A stretch of 30,933 nucleotides of DNA from Obelidium mucronatum (GCA_025765595.1 JAIVFH010000300.1:1-30933), one strand, 5' to 3'; positions 21,640-30,933 are shown, counted from the stretch's first letter. Notes: generated by a model from the letters alone, not told the origin. Made by a program: numbers and translations.

Positions 21640-21685
21640 GGATGATTTCTTAATAATATTTTATTTTTGTTTATGTAATTTAATA
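21640..21685. promoter_or_regulatory. 46-bp divergent promoter region
   Basis: The whole space between the start codon of the GT64 gene (minus, 21637-21639) and that of the gluconokinase (plus, 21686-21688) is 46 bp, almost pure A+T. It contains TTAATAATATTTTATTTTTG. Both genes must begin transcription inside each other's 5' region or share one AT-rich core. No specific factor site was recognised. Confidence 0.5.
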
Positions 21686-22213
21686 ATGCCAGCCCACGCG
21701 ATCGTCGTGATGGGCGTGTCAGGCAGCGGCAAGAGCACGATCGGGCAGCACCTCGCCGCGCGGCTCCCGGCGGCGTTCCTCGAGGGCGACACGCTGCACC
21801 CGGCGCCGAACATCGCCAAGATGCGCAGCGGAGCGCCGCTGACGGACGCCGACCGCCGCCCGTGGCTCGCCGCCGTCGCCGCGCGCATTGCGCAATCGGA
21901 CGGCGCCGTTGTTGTTTCGTGCTCGGCGCTGAAGAAGGAATACCGCGCCGTGCTGCGCGCCGCGACGCCCGCGCTGCGCTTTCTTCTTCTCAGCGCCGCG
22001 CGGCCCGTGCTCGAAGCGCGATTGCGCAATCGATCGGGCCACTTCATGCCGCCGCTGCTGCTGCAGTCGCAGCTGGACGCGCTGCAGATGCCAAACCACG
22101 AACTCGGCGACGAGTGCGACGTGCTCGTGCTGGACGTCGGAGCGGAGGCTTCCGTGGAGGAAACTGTGGAGCGGGCAGTGGCCCTGCTTGCCGACGTGTT
22201 TGTGAACTTGTGA
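21686..22213 (+). CDS. Gluconokinase
   Basis: ATP-dependent gluconate 6-kinase feeding the pentose phosphate pathway; 175 residues, the usual size for the family, no intron. The start at 21686 gives MPAHAIVV directly before the P-loop GVSGSGKST (residues 10-18). Family signatures follow: EGDTLHPAPNIAKM, GAPLTDADRRPWL, VVSCSALKKEYR, GHFMPPLLLQSQLDAL. The coding sequence is far richer in GC (about 70%) than its neighbours, with G/C-ending codons throughout. That, with the lack of introns, raises the possibility of transfer from a bacterium, though a local composition effect is also possible (see the GC-rich 5' end of the trehalase). The fasciclin start lies 72 bp downstream. Confidence 0.92.
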   Translation: MPAHAIVVMGVSGSGKSTIGQHLAARLPAAFLEGDTLHPAPNIAKMRSGAPLTDADRRPWLAAVAARIAQSDGAVVVSCSALKKEYRAVLRAATPALRFLLLSAARPVLEARLRNRSGHFMPPLLLQSQLDALQMPNHELGDECDVLVLDVGAEASVEETVERAVALLADVFVNL

Positions 22214-22285
22214 CTGAAAGAGAGATTTTTGAGTGAAACCAATTTGCAATTTTCAAACAAACAACTTGACACAGCATCACATCGA

Positions 22286-25049
22286 ATGCTGGTTCTCCTT
22301 GCCGCCCTTGCCGCTGCCCACTTTGCACTCGCACAGGCGCCAGTGACCACGCAGGCTGGCTCGCTGGTCTCGGTCCTGGGCAGCATCCCCGAATGCTCGT
22401 CCATGGCGGCTCTTTTAAGTGCCGCCCGTACAAACACTTATTTGATTGGACTCTACCCCAATCTGACTATTGCTGCTGCCGACAACAAGCCTACTTCAAA
22501 GTACACTCTCCTTGCGTGGACAAACGCTGCCTCAGACGACCTTGCCAAACAAAACTCTCCTGCTGCTGCTCTCCTGAGTACTCCTTCCAACCAAGCTGCT
22601 CTCTTGACTTATCATATCATTCCTGATCATGTCATTGATTTTTCTGCTTCTTCTCCTATCCCGCCTTTTCTTGAAACCGCTCTTTCGAGATATGGAAATG
22701 GTTTTGATAATTTGGGGTTTGGTGATAATCAACGTGTTGGTGTTAAAGTTGTTAATGGCTCTGGTGTTTTTACTACCGGATTTCCCAATTTTCAGGGTTC
22801 CGTTTTGAAGAGTATCAAGACTGATTTTGGTGTGTTTTATCATCGCCGAAGGCGAGATCCTATCGCCGAAGGCGATGTTTTCATGTTTCACCGCCGAAGG
22901 CGATGTTTTCATATTTCATCGCCGAAGGCGATGTTGTTTTTTTTTTTTTTTTTTTGTCTTTTTTTTTCTTTTGCCGCCGAAGGCGGCGTCCTTCCGCCGA
23001 AGGCGGGTGCTTTCATCGCCGAAGGCGATGTCTTTTCTTTTATTTCTTTTTGCCGCCGAAGGCGGATGCTTTCATCGCCAAAGGCGATGTCTTTTTTTTA
23101 ATTTCAATTTTTTTTATTCTATATAGTGTAACTAACAAAAATCAATCAAAATAGGAATCATCCATGTAATCGACAAAGTAATGACAATTCCATCGGATCT
23201 CGTATCAATCTACACATCCCTGTCCTTGACAGACTACGCTGGCTGGATGAAGGCTGCAAACTTGACAAACACAATCAAGGGCATTCAAGGAACAACAATC
23301 CTGATCCCAGCTCAAGGCGGGATCCCGCGGTTCCTCTCTGCCTCCAACAACGGCGCCGACATCAACACGGCCCTCAAACAGGCGATTCTCCAATACCACA
23401 TTATCCCCGGCGTCTACTATTCAAACCAAATCGCTTCTGCAATTTCAGGCGACTTGCCCAAAAACACTGCCCAAACAACCTACTTCAACAGTCAACCCAT
23501 CTTTGCACAAGACAGTTCCCACTTTGCCGCCTCCTCAAAGGGAGACGCTCCCAAAATCACGATCCAAACCCCAGACATTCTGTTCGACTCTGGAGTAATC
23601 CACATCATTGACACTGTTCTTTTACCCCCAACCATTGCGAACGCTCAAACGACTCCCTCCGTGTCTCCATTATCTCAAATTTACCCTGCAGGAATGGACC
23701 CCAACGCCCCACCCCCACTTGGTAACGATATCCCTGTTGGAGCAATTGTCGGTGGTGTTGCTGCGGGGTTAGCTGTTATTGCGATGGGTGCCTGTTTGTT
23801 TGTCGTGATTCGTCGCAGAAGACTGATTGCCCAACTGGAACACGAAAAATACATGCGTCAAATGGAGTTGAACGACCACTTCCAAAGCGGTGGTGGTGGT
23901 GCTGCCGATGATGATGCCGAAAAAGGTGTATATGTGGATTCTACCCCAGTTCCACCTCCTCGTGGTGCGAGAAACCAAGTTCCATTGAAATCCGTGGATG
24001 AAGATGAAGACAATGAGGACGAGGACGATGATGAAGAAGAGGAAGAGGATGATGAACAAGGACTTCAAACTTCGTATGATCAAATCATGCAGTACCGTAG
24101 AAACCAATGGGAAAGTGAAGACCCGCCAAAGAAAAAGACACCCTCGACAGGCGACGACGGCGGCGGACACGACAAAGACTGTGGAAAGTAAACGCAGCAG
24201 TATCGTTATTGATGCAAACACGCAAAAGCAGCAAAAACGTGTCAGTATTGCTGGTGGTCCTGCTTCCGCAGGAGTAGCATCAGACAAGGGACCCCGCCGC
24301 GTCAGCATGAACGTGACCACCGACTCTGAAAACGCTGCTGCATCCAACAGCAAACGAAACTCCACCGCAGCAGCCGCAAGCCCCATCAGCAGCGCCGGAT
24401 CCTTCAACCCAAGCAAACGCCAATCCACTGCCTCCATGAACGGATGGGGCAGTGACCCCACCCCGAACATTGTCATTTCCGACCCCAAAGAAGCCAAAAA
24501 AGAAGCAGTGCGAAATTCATGGTGGTCCGCTACGGGAGTCGGAGCCAATACCCAAGACTCATCTGTCCTTGAAGCGCAAGCGATCCGTGAAGAGCAACGC
24601 TAAATCATGGTGGTCTGGGTCCAATGAAGTTCAAGAAGCATTGCAAACGATTGAGAGTAATAGGAGATCTAGTTTCATTCATAACCCGTTGTCGTCTGCT
24701 GATAAGCGCAAGTCGACTGCTTCTTCGATTGGTGCTGAATTCCGGGAACGGCGTCGTAGTAATGGGGCCATGTCGGTGTATTCCCAGGCGCTTGAAGGAT
24801 GGTAGTGAGCAGGTTGAATTGGAGTATGTGGCGCCTGTGAGGGCTGGTGCTGATGATTCTCGTAAAAGTGTTACTGACAAGCGCAAGTCGTGGAAGCCGG
24901 CTAAGGCGAGTGGTCTTGCGGATGGATCCTCGGTTGTAGCGCATGATGCCGAAGGAAAGAGACGGAGAAAGTCTGCTGGTACTGCATCTGAATATGCAAC
25001 CGCTTTAGCTGGTGGAGAGAATGACGCAGGCCAAGAGTTCTGGTGGTAA
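22286..25049 (+). CDS. Fasciclin (FAS1) double-domain membrane protein with phospho-motif tail
   Basis: Exons: 22286-22829 and 23155-25049. Signal peptide MLVLLAALAAAHFALAQ. FAS1 domain 1 (residues about 25-195) holds LLTYHIIPDHV and closes with GIIHVIDKV across the splice. FAS1 domain 2 (about 200-335) holds AILQYHIIPGVYY and GVIHIIDTVLLPP. One transmembrane helix (VGGVAAGLAVIAMGACLFVV, near residue 375-398) is followed by RRRR, an Asp/Glu run, and a long Ser-rich tail with about eleven basic-x-Ser sites (KRVS, RRVS, KRNS, KRQS, RRSS, KRKS, RRKS), ending GQEFWW. FAS1 domains mediate adhesion. Three single extra bases break the tail (about 24120-24190, 24560-24600, 24770-24806). Without them the gene is 812 codons. 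The intron 22830-23154 carries nine hairpin repeats. Confidence 0.85.
22830..23154 (+). repeat. Intron of the fasciclin gene filled with hairpin repeats
   Basis: GT-AG intron of 325 nt (donor GTGTGT, branch-like CTAAC at about 23130, acceptor AAAATAG), the longest called here. Nine hairpin units start near 22843, 22862, 22889, 22917, 22973, 22993, 23015, 23052 and 23074, separated by T-rich tracts. Stems reach 7 bp (CATCGCC-GAA-GGCGATG). One unit has loop AAA with an intact stem. Units alternate between CATCGCC and CCGCC types. Confidence 0.92.
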
Positions 25050-25166
25050 AAGTCCTAAACAGGAGGAAGACTCTGCTCTTGCATTTGTTGTTGGTGGATC
25101 GAGTTAGATTTAATTTTTTTTTCACGTCTTCTTTCATATTTTCGAACCTCAGTTATTATATTATCG

Positions 25167-26616
25167 TCAAGTTTTTTCTTCTTTATTTTGTGTTTCGTTT
25201 TCTTTATACGGGGTGCAAAAAAATACAAAGGACTTCATTATTGCAAAGCGAGGGCTTTGACGTTGTCTGACTAGTTTTTCTTCGTCGAATGGCTCTTTGA
25301 TGTCATCAGTTGAAGATCCAAGCATGTCTAGGATTTCGTGTTTCAACACGCCAGGTATGAAAGGCAATGTTTCCTTTAGCTTTGTTTTCAAGGTATCGCA
25401 TTCAGATCTGTTGCATGTGTTAAAAACAAGAGTGTTCTACAAAAATGTGGAGTATTTTTCTACACATACTCATAATTTCTAGCTCCTGCCATATGTGTCA
25501 GCAGCATGGATTGATTAACAGCAATTTTTCCTGCCGTATTCCTGGCGACAGACGCTACGCGTTTGTAGTGGCGTTTGTAAACCAAACAGTTTCATATCTA
25601 ATGCAATAAACCCAAAACCCTCACCAATCTTTTCAATGAACGCGTTTCTTGATTGAATTTGACACTCAAGATCCAAGACTTTAGCTTTTTCAAGCTCCAA
25701 CTCAATCTTTAAAGCGGCAATTTCGCGATCGCGTTCTGTAGCTTGATTCTTGCAATCCTGATGGACGTCTTTTGTTGTTTCAGAAGGCGGGGGAGGAGAT
25801 GACGATTCCGACTCCGCAGCGACAGCAAAAAGAGCTAATTTGGTGATTCCGGCGTTGGAAACGGGAGTTCCATATCTGGATCCGGCTTTGATGGCTTTTG
25901 GTGGTGGTGTTGATGATGTTGATTCCATGAGTTTTTGGTGGAATGGTTTGGGTCTGTGGTATGACATTCATGTTGGTGGTGAGTATCGTTCTTATCTTTT
26001 TTTTTTTGGCAACAACTTACTTTGATCCTCGGCTTAATTGATTCACGTCCATTTTCACTTCCAGCGGTCGAGGCGTGCTTGGAGATAAAAAAGTTTTGCG
26101 TTTCGTGCCTCCACTTCCTCCGCCTCCTCCGAGTCCGAGTTCTTTTACTGAGTGATTCCAAGAGTTCTTTTTTGTACCAGTGGAAGAAGCAGTAGCAGCA
26201 GAAGTGGAGGAGCCTGGACTACTCGATCTTTGGGAAATTTGATTTACGGTTCCTAATGCTGCTGCTATTGGTTTTGATGTTTTTGGTGTTTTCTGTTTGA
26301 CTGGTGTTTGGACGGTTGTTGCAGACAGTTTTTTCGTGACGCCAACTAGTAAATGGAAAGACAACCAGTTTAATTCGAGAGGAGGAGGCTTCTGATTTAT
26401 TCGGGTTTTTTTTTTACCGTTTTCTTTACCATCCGGACTCTTTGGTTGTTGTTTTGATGGTTTAAGCTTCTGCTTGGAAGGCGGCGGCGGTGGAGGCATC
26501 AAGAGTGTGTCGACTGCTTTCGCTTGGGCTGAAAGGGCAGAGTAAAGTACTGTCTTGGAATGCGGGGAATACGGCTTTGGTGAAGCCGTTGTTGGACGCG
26601 AGTTGCTATGGGACAT
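25167..26616 (-). CDS. Ser/Pro/Lys-rich protein with C-terminal coiled coil, hypothetical
   Basis: Exons: 26418-26616, 26021-26345, 25470-25953, 25167-25407, all with in-phase GT-AG junctions (donors include GTAAGT and GTATGT). The first half is low complexity: SNSRPTTASPKPYS, a polyproline run LLMPPPPPPSKQKLKP, and many SP/TP sites. The C-terminal part has a heptad-like stretch (REIAALKIELELEKAKVLDL) and then a basic and hydrophobic region (LTHMAGARNYE, LKETLPFIPGVLKHEILDML). One extra T near 25580-25590 breaks the frame; without it the gene is 416 codons. No family is recognised. Composition resembles cytoskeletal linker proteins, but this is a guess. Convergent with the fasciclin gene, 117 bp apart. 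An earlier in-frame ATG at 26667 is possible. Confidence 0.6.
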
Positions 26617-26707
26617 TGAGTTTTCTGAGAATAAAAAAATATTCCTTACTCTACTATAATAATACATGACATTATTCGAAAGGCTTGGGTGATGTTTTTT
26701 AATTTAT

Positions 26708-28482
26708 TTACACTTCATGTGCGAATGTGGTGTTTCTGGCAACATTGAGCACATCATCGACACTATAAAATATCACATCGGTGTGGTTCCGATCCAGTCT
26801 GGAAGGACGTGAAATTATCCCTGATACCCCGTGATCTTTCTCAATGTTGCTTTTACTTGAATCCGTTTGTAGAACACGCATTGGTCCGCCAACTAGTCTG
26901 CAGAATGCCTGTTCAAAACAGGGAAACCAATTGTTACAATCAACACATTGAGATCCATTCTCAAATGGTGACATCTCTCACATCGCATGCAAAGGTATCC
27001 CAGTGGTTTCCCCATAGAGTTATATATCGTATGGATCTGTTTGTTGTTAAAGCAGTGGCAATGTCACGTATGCCTTTTCCGGTGATTTTGTTGTAATCGA
27101 GGAATAACCTGAGGTGGGGAAACAGTTAACCAAAAAAAAACCCCGATTCCATGCAGGGTTAAAGTTTTGATTTTCATAGATACTTTGAAAGAGTGCTGTT
27201 TTTCCCAAGCATAAATGCTATTGCGGCGGCTCCTTCGTCTTGTACTGCACAGCAACTCAAATTCAGAAACGTCAACACTTTTTGAGAAAAGCAAAGACTT
27301 TTGCAAATCGCAATACAGCCATCTTTTGTAATACGATTGCTGGCAAAGGGGAAAAAAGATCAAAAAAATACAACTGGAGTGACATTGCAAAGTTGCCCAC
27401 CCACTTTGTCACTTACCAGCTTAAATTCAGATTTGAAACGCGAGTATTCCATTTTATTGCCGCTCCAAGGTGATTGACTGTTGTCCAATCTCCAATCCCA
27501 AATTTCGAGATATCCAAATCAACGATCCCTACATTGTGGTGCATCATTTTTGAAATATGCATCAATACATCGGATTCTAGCGACTGTGGGATCTTATTAT
27601 TGGATATGTTGAGTGTGCGGAGAGTATCGTTGTTATGCAAGGCGGTCGAAAGTGAAATCAAAGAGCTTGCCCCAAGTGAGCATCCAGAGATGTTCAAATG
27701 AATCAATGTGCAATTAATCTAAACTCAATTGAAATATGTTAAGTTAAAAAAAAAGGTCATCTTGGAAATCAAATATGACTGAACTTGTAATGTGGAGGCC
27801 AATTGTGATCCTGCTTTATCTCCAATCGAGTTATTCGATATATCCAGATAATGCAATGAATCATTTATTTGCAATGCTTTTGCGATCGCTGTTCCACCTG
27901 GGGAGTCGATGTTGTTTGATTGGAGATGGAGCTGTTTTAGGTTTTTATCCTCCTGCAAAAAGGAATATGTGAGTCCGACAGTCTCGTTATAAAAACCTAT
28001 TTCGTACCTGAATAAATGATGCAATGGCTTTAGCTCCATCGCATCCGATTTCGTTGAAAGACAGGTCAATACATTTCAGGAACGTGACACCCCCCAACGA
28101 GTTCAAGAATGCACGGATATAATGGTCGTTTAATCGACATCGCCGTAGTTCCTCGATTTTCCCACTCATGTTGAAGTTTGAAGGAACGCGTCTTTTGTTT
28201 TAATAGTGCAAGGGGCAAAGCTGATAGGTTACGACAGACACCCAATTGAATGAAGGCCACCCTCACCCGCTGTCGATCGCATCTCTTAATGTTTTACAAA
28301 GCGAGTTTATGACTGTAAAAAAAGGAATTGTGGAAAGTCAAGCATCAATGCATTCCTCTGTTGTTTGCTCACTTACGAAAAACATCGTCTTCACTGCATA
28401 AAAGCAGGTATCTATCCATAAAATCCGAGATTTGAAGAGCATATTCAGATTCATTTGAGTCTGTGTTATTTTCTGATATCAT
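26708..28482 (-). CDS. Leucine-rich-repeat protein, LRRC34-like
   Basis: Exons: 28377-28482, 28267-28312, 28008-28164, 27785-27952, 27417-27718, 27184-27339, 26708-27108. All junctions are in phase. One extra base near 26955-26975 breaks the last exon; removing it gives exactly 445 codons. Ribonuclease-inhibitor-type LRRs recur: LKCIDLSFNEIGCDGAKAIA, LKQLHLQSNNIDSPGGTAIA, LHYLDISNNSIGDKAGSQLA, LRTLNISNNKI, LTFLNLSCCAVQDEGAAAIA, LFLDYNKITGKGIRDIATAL, ending YITLWGNHWD. The tail SRLDRNHTDVIFYSVDDVL resembles the end of LRRC34, and the length fits that protein. LRRC34-type proteins are found in ciliated organisms, in line with the divergent dynein gene. Upstream exons beyond 28482 cannot be excluded because an acceptor-like sequence precedes the ATG. 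Confidence 0.7.
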
Positions 28483-29102
28483 GAAAGGCTGCAGGAAAAG
28501 GGATATTTTCTTTTTGAGTGGAGGCGAAATTTGAGGAAATTTGTCACGTCTGTGATATGTGTATTAGTCTAAGATCCAGCGACGCGAAAATTGCTGCTAT
28601 TTTTGGGGGCGATGGATAGGAGTGTAAATGCATCATGGCCAGTTTGATGAGTTTCTACAGCAACAATGATGCTCGCGGAGTACTCGCCCATAAAAGAGGA
28701 AATACATGATTGCTTTTTAGTATAAAATATCTCATTTGAATTCAGCTGGATTTTCCTTGTATTCTTTTGCTGCACGCAACTTGAGCCCACAGAATCGCCC
28801 TAACTCGCCCCACTATTCGTTCATTAAAGAAAGAACATTTGCCCTTCACCAAAGCCCAAAGAGCTGTTAAAATTCATTGGAGTATCCTTTCTGCTCGGTG
28901 GGCAAGTGCGAATCGAAAAATCACGTGACAGGATCAACAGTGTTGACAATACTTCCTTCTTCCAAACAAACGAATCCACCCCCAAACAAGTCGAAAGTTC
29001 TCACACCACATCTTCTGCACGCAGTTGCCTTATACCATACTTCAATTTTAAACCAGAGACGTTGATCAACACAGTGGACACTACCGCAGCTACCATACAG
29101 CC
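28483..29102. other. Divergent intergenic region between LRR and dynein genes
   Basis: 620 bp between two opposite start codons, presumably carrying both promoters and 5' leaders. A 73-codon minus-strand frame (28569-28790) has an ATG context but no family motif and may be a spurious frame or part of an upstream exon. No X-box-like imperfect palindrome (RFX site) could be identified by eye. Otherwise nothing is recognised. Confidence 0.45.
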
Positions 29103-30933
29103 ATGGCAGATATAGATCACCTCCACCAAACAGACACGTCTGATCCGAAAAAGAAACTCGCAGCAGCGGGTGCAGCAGCAGCAAACAACACGAACCTGAT
29201 CGAAAAAAGACGCGCTTCCCTCGACGTGAGACATAGATTCCTCCTGGAAAAGTTTAGCGCATATGTGGATGAAAAACCAGCTGGTCTGGAAAATAGTTTA
29301 CTCTTGGGAAATAAGCTTGAAGTCTTGAACGATTTCTTTGCTGAGAATGGTGCCAAGAAAGTGCTTTTTTACTGGCAAAAGGTGATTTTGAAGCAATGGC
29401 TGTCGTATTCCTGGATATCTCTAACCCTTTTAATGTTTAAGGACGAAAATGCTATCGTTAAAGCCAATCCAGTCGCTGCTGTTGTGCCAGTGGCTGGTGC
29501 AGTACCACCCCCAGGCGCAGCTAAACCAACGGCTGGTGCAGCTGCCGCTTCAGTGGCTAGTAGCACTCTCGTAGTCAGTAACGGATCAAAAGAAGGCCTT
29601 ACTGGAACTGGATGTTTCTTCATTCGAACAACAAACAAGGCTATAACCGTTGCAAACATATCAAACGAAGTGTCGTTTGGTCTGATCCAAGCGAACATCC
29701 TTCCGAGCTTAACCACAACCGTAAAGCACGTATTGATGCCGGCTTTAAAAGCTCAGGTACTATCTGATTCTTCCTTGAAGTTTAGTTGCTCATTTTTATT
29801 TTTACAATAGGAAAATTGGGGTGTTCTTCAAAGACAAAAGGATGAGTCCGTGAAAGGTTTTGTTGAGGTTTTGGAACGATTCGTTAATGACTTGGATGTG
29901 GCCATGGTGAACTTGAGCGATTCCGTCAAACTGAATAGCGTCCCATCCAATGTTGATTTGGATGCATTCAAGAAACCAGCAGAGTATGGCAACGCAGCGC
30001 ACTTCCCGGAAGTTGTAAACGCTTTGGAAGGTATGTAATCGATACGGATGAAGTTGAGCTCAAATCGATCGGCGCTTTAGGACTTGTAACAGAGTGGTGC
30101 AAACAAATCGAACAAGTTCTTGCGGAATCAGAGCAAATGCGAAAAGAAGCTGACGATATAGGCCCAAACGCCGAGCTCGCTCACTGGAAAGCTCGAATGG
30201 TCAAATTCAATTCAATTACTGACCAACTCAAGAGTTCAACATGCAAGAAAGTTATTGGTATTCTAAATGCCGTTAAATCCAGAGCTCTTTTGAAAACTTG
30301 GAAAGATTTGGATGATCGAGTGACCGATGCAGCCAATGAGTCAAAGGACAATGTCAAGTACCTTTACACTTTGGAAAGATTCTATGACCCTCTGTATTCA
30401 TGCGACCCTTTGGGAATGATTCCGTCTATTCCTGGGCTTATAAACGCCATTAAAATGATATATAGGTGATTTATTTTGCACCGTTTTAGTTTGTGTTAAA
30501 TTCCTCCTTAGCATTTCTCGATATTATAATACTTCCGAACGCATGACGTCCTTGTTCGTTAAGGTCACAAACCAAATGATAACGAGTTGCAAAGAATATA
30601 TTTACAAAGATGAAGGAACAAAATTATGGGACCAAGATCGAACTCTTTTGGTCAAAAAACTCAATGACTGCGTGAAGCTGAATGAGGCCTACCAGCGATG
30701 CTTCCATGAAACCAAAGTACGGAATATTTTATCTCTTGTTTTGTTCTTATTGTTACAAATAGAAACGTCTGCAAGAGAACCCTAATGAAAAGCAATTATT
30801 CGATTTTTCCGAAATGTACATTTTTTTGTTTTGTAAATTCGACGCATTTTTGCAAGCGCGCATTCAGAAGGTGATTGACATGTTCAGTGTGATTGAAAAG
30901 TTTTCGTTGTTGGGAAAAGCTTGGAATCGAAGG
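29103..30933 (+). CDS. Axonemal dynein heavy chain, N-terminal part (runs off the window)
   Basis: Exons: 29103-29381, 29442-29756, 29811-30030, 30081-30465, 30512-30716, 30763 to beyond the end; introns 46-60 nt. About 525 residues are visible. After a charged start come [20 protein letters not shown], then the tail domain (DHC_N1): [112 protein letters not shown]. This tail binds intermediate chains and partner heavy chains of the outer arm. Similarity suggests the gamma/DNAH5-DNAH8 type, but the class should be settled with the motor domain. The frame is clean, with no indel. The first intron (29382-29441) is 60 nt and stop-free, so retention would add 20 residues. ATG context is gccATGG. 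Confidence 0.92.

Noticed and set aside
21719..22437. Long antisense frames opposite the gluconokinase (176 and 258 codons)
   Set aside because: Long mirror frames are expected in very GC-rich coding DNA. They show no family motif, while the plus strand carries all gluconokinase signatures.
22830..23154. CRISPR-like array of spaced palindromes
   Set aside because: Units vary in length and outer bases, spacers are irregular T-rich tracts, and the array lies between in-phase splice sites of a eukaryotic gene.
28569..28790. 73-codon minus-strand gene upstream of the LRR protein
   Set aside because: No motif, no clear splice link to the first LRR exon, and it lies in the shared divergent promoter region.

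Overview
The window is nuclear DNA from a flagellated (zoosporic) fungus, most likely a chytrid. Two lines of evidence support this. A fungal-type Ca2+-binding neutral trehalase with a PKA-like site shares the window with the N-terminus of an axonemal dynein heavy chain. Genes carry many short GT-AG introns, mostly 44-90 nt. No rRNA, tRNA, CRISPR array or intact transposon was recognised.

Layout: 1-303, possible last exon of an upstream gene (+). 688-1776, Ser/Thr-rich single-pass membrane protein (+). 1983-4812, neutral trehalase (-). 4924-5781, GT32-type glycosyltransferase (+). 5871-8083 and 8187-10381, two tandem bacterial-type Fe-S L-serine dehydratases (-). 10489-13459, membrane protein with a KCTD-like BTB domain (-). 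13492-16351, multidomain GT64-family glycosyltransferase (-). 16466-17013, GT64 fragment (-). 17014-19130, gene-poor island with degenerate repeats. 19131-21639, second GT64 protein (-). 21686-22213, GC-rich gluconokinase (+). 22286-25049, two-domain fasciclin membrane protein (+). 25167-26616, Ser/Pro-rich coiled-coil protein (-). 26708-28482, LRRC34-like leucine-rich-repeat protein (-). 29103 to the window end, axonemal dynein heavy chain (+). Most neighbours are only 30-120 bp apart.

Themes: carbohydrate and central metabolism (trehalase, gluconokinase, serine deamination), secretory-pathway glycosylation (GT32 and a GT64 cluster), cell surface (fasciclin, Ser/Thr-rich protein), and flagellum (dynein, probably the LRR protein).

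Two signals go beyond ordinary annotation. First, a family of GC-rich hairpin repeats (core CGCC-GAA-GGCG, outer pairs covarying) sits inside introns of three unrelated genes, always in the same orientation relative to transcription. Two of those introns share a 39-nt block, as introner-like elements do. Second, about seventeen reading-frame breaks in otherwise intact genes all resolve as one extra base. This most simply indicates uncorrected long-read insertion errors; programmed +1 frameshifting is a much less likely alternative. Exon models were made by eye, and several models restore an exact multiple of three once the extra bases are discounted.
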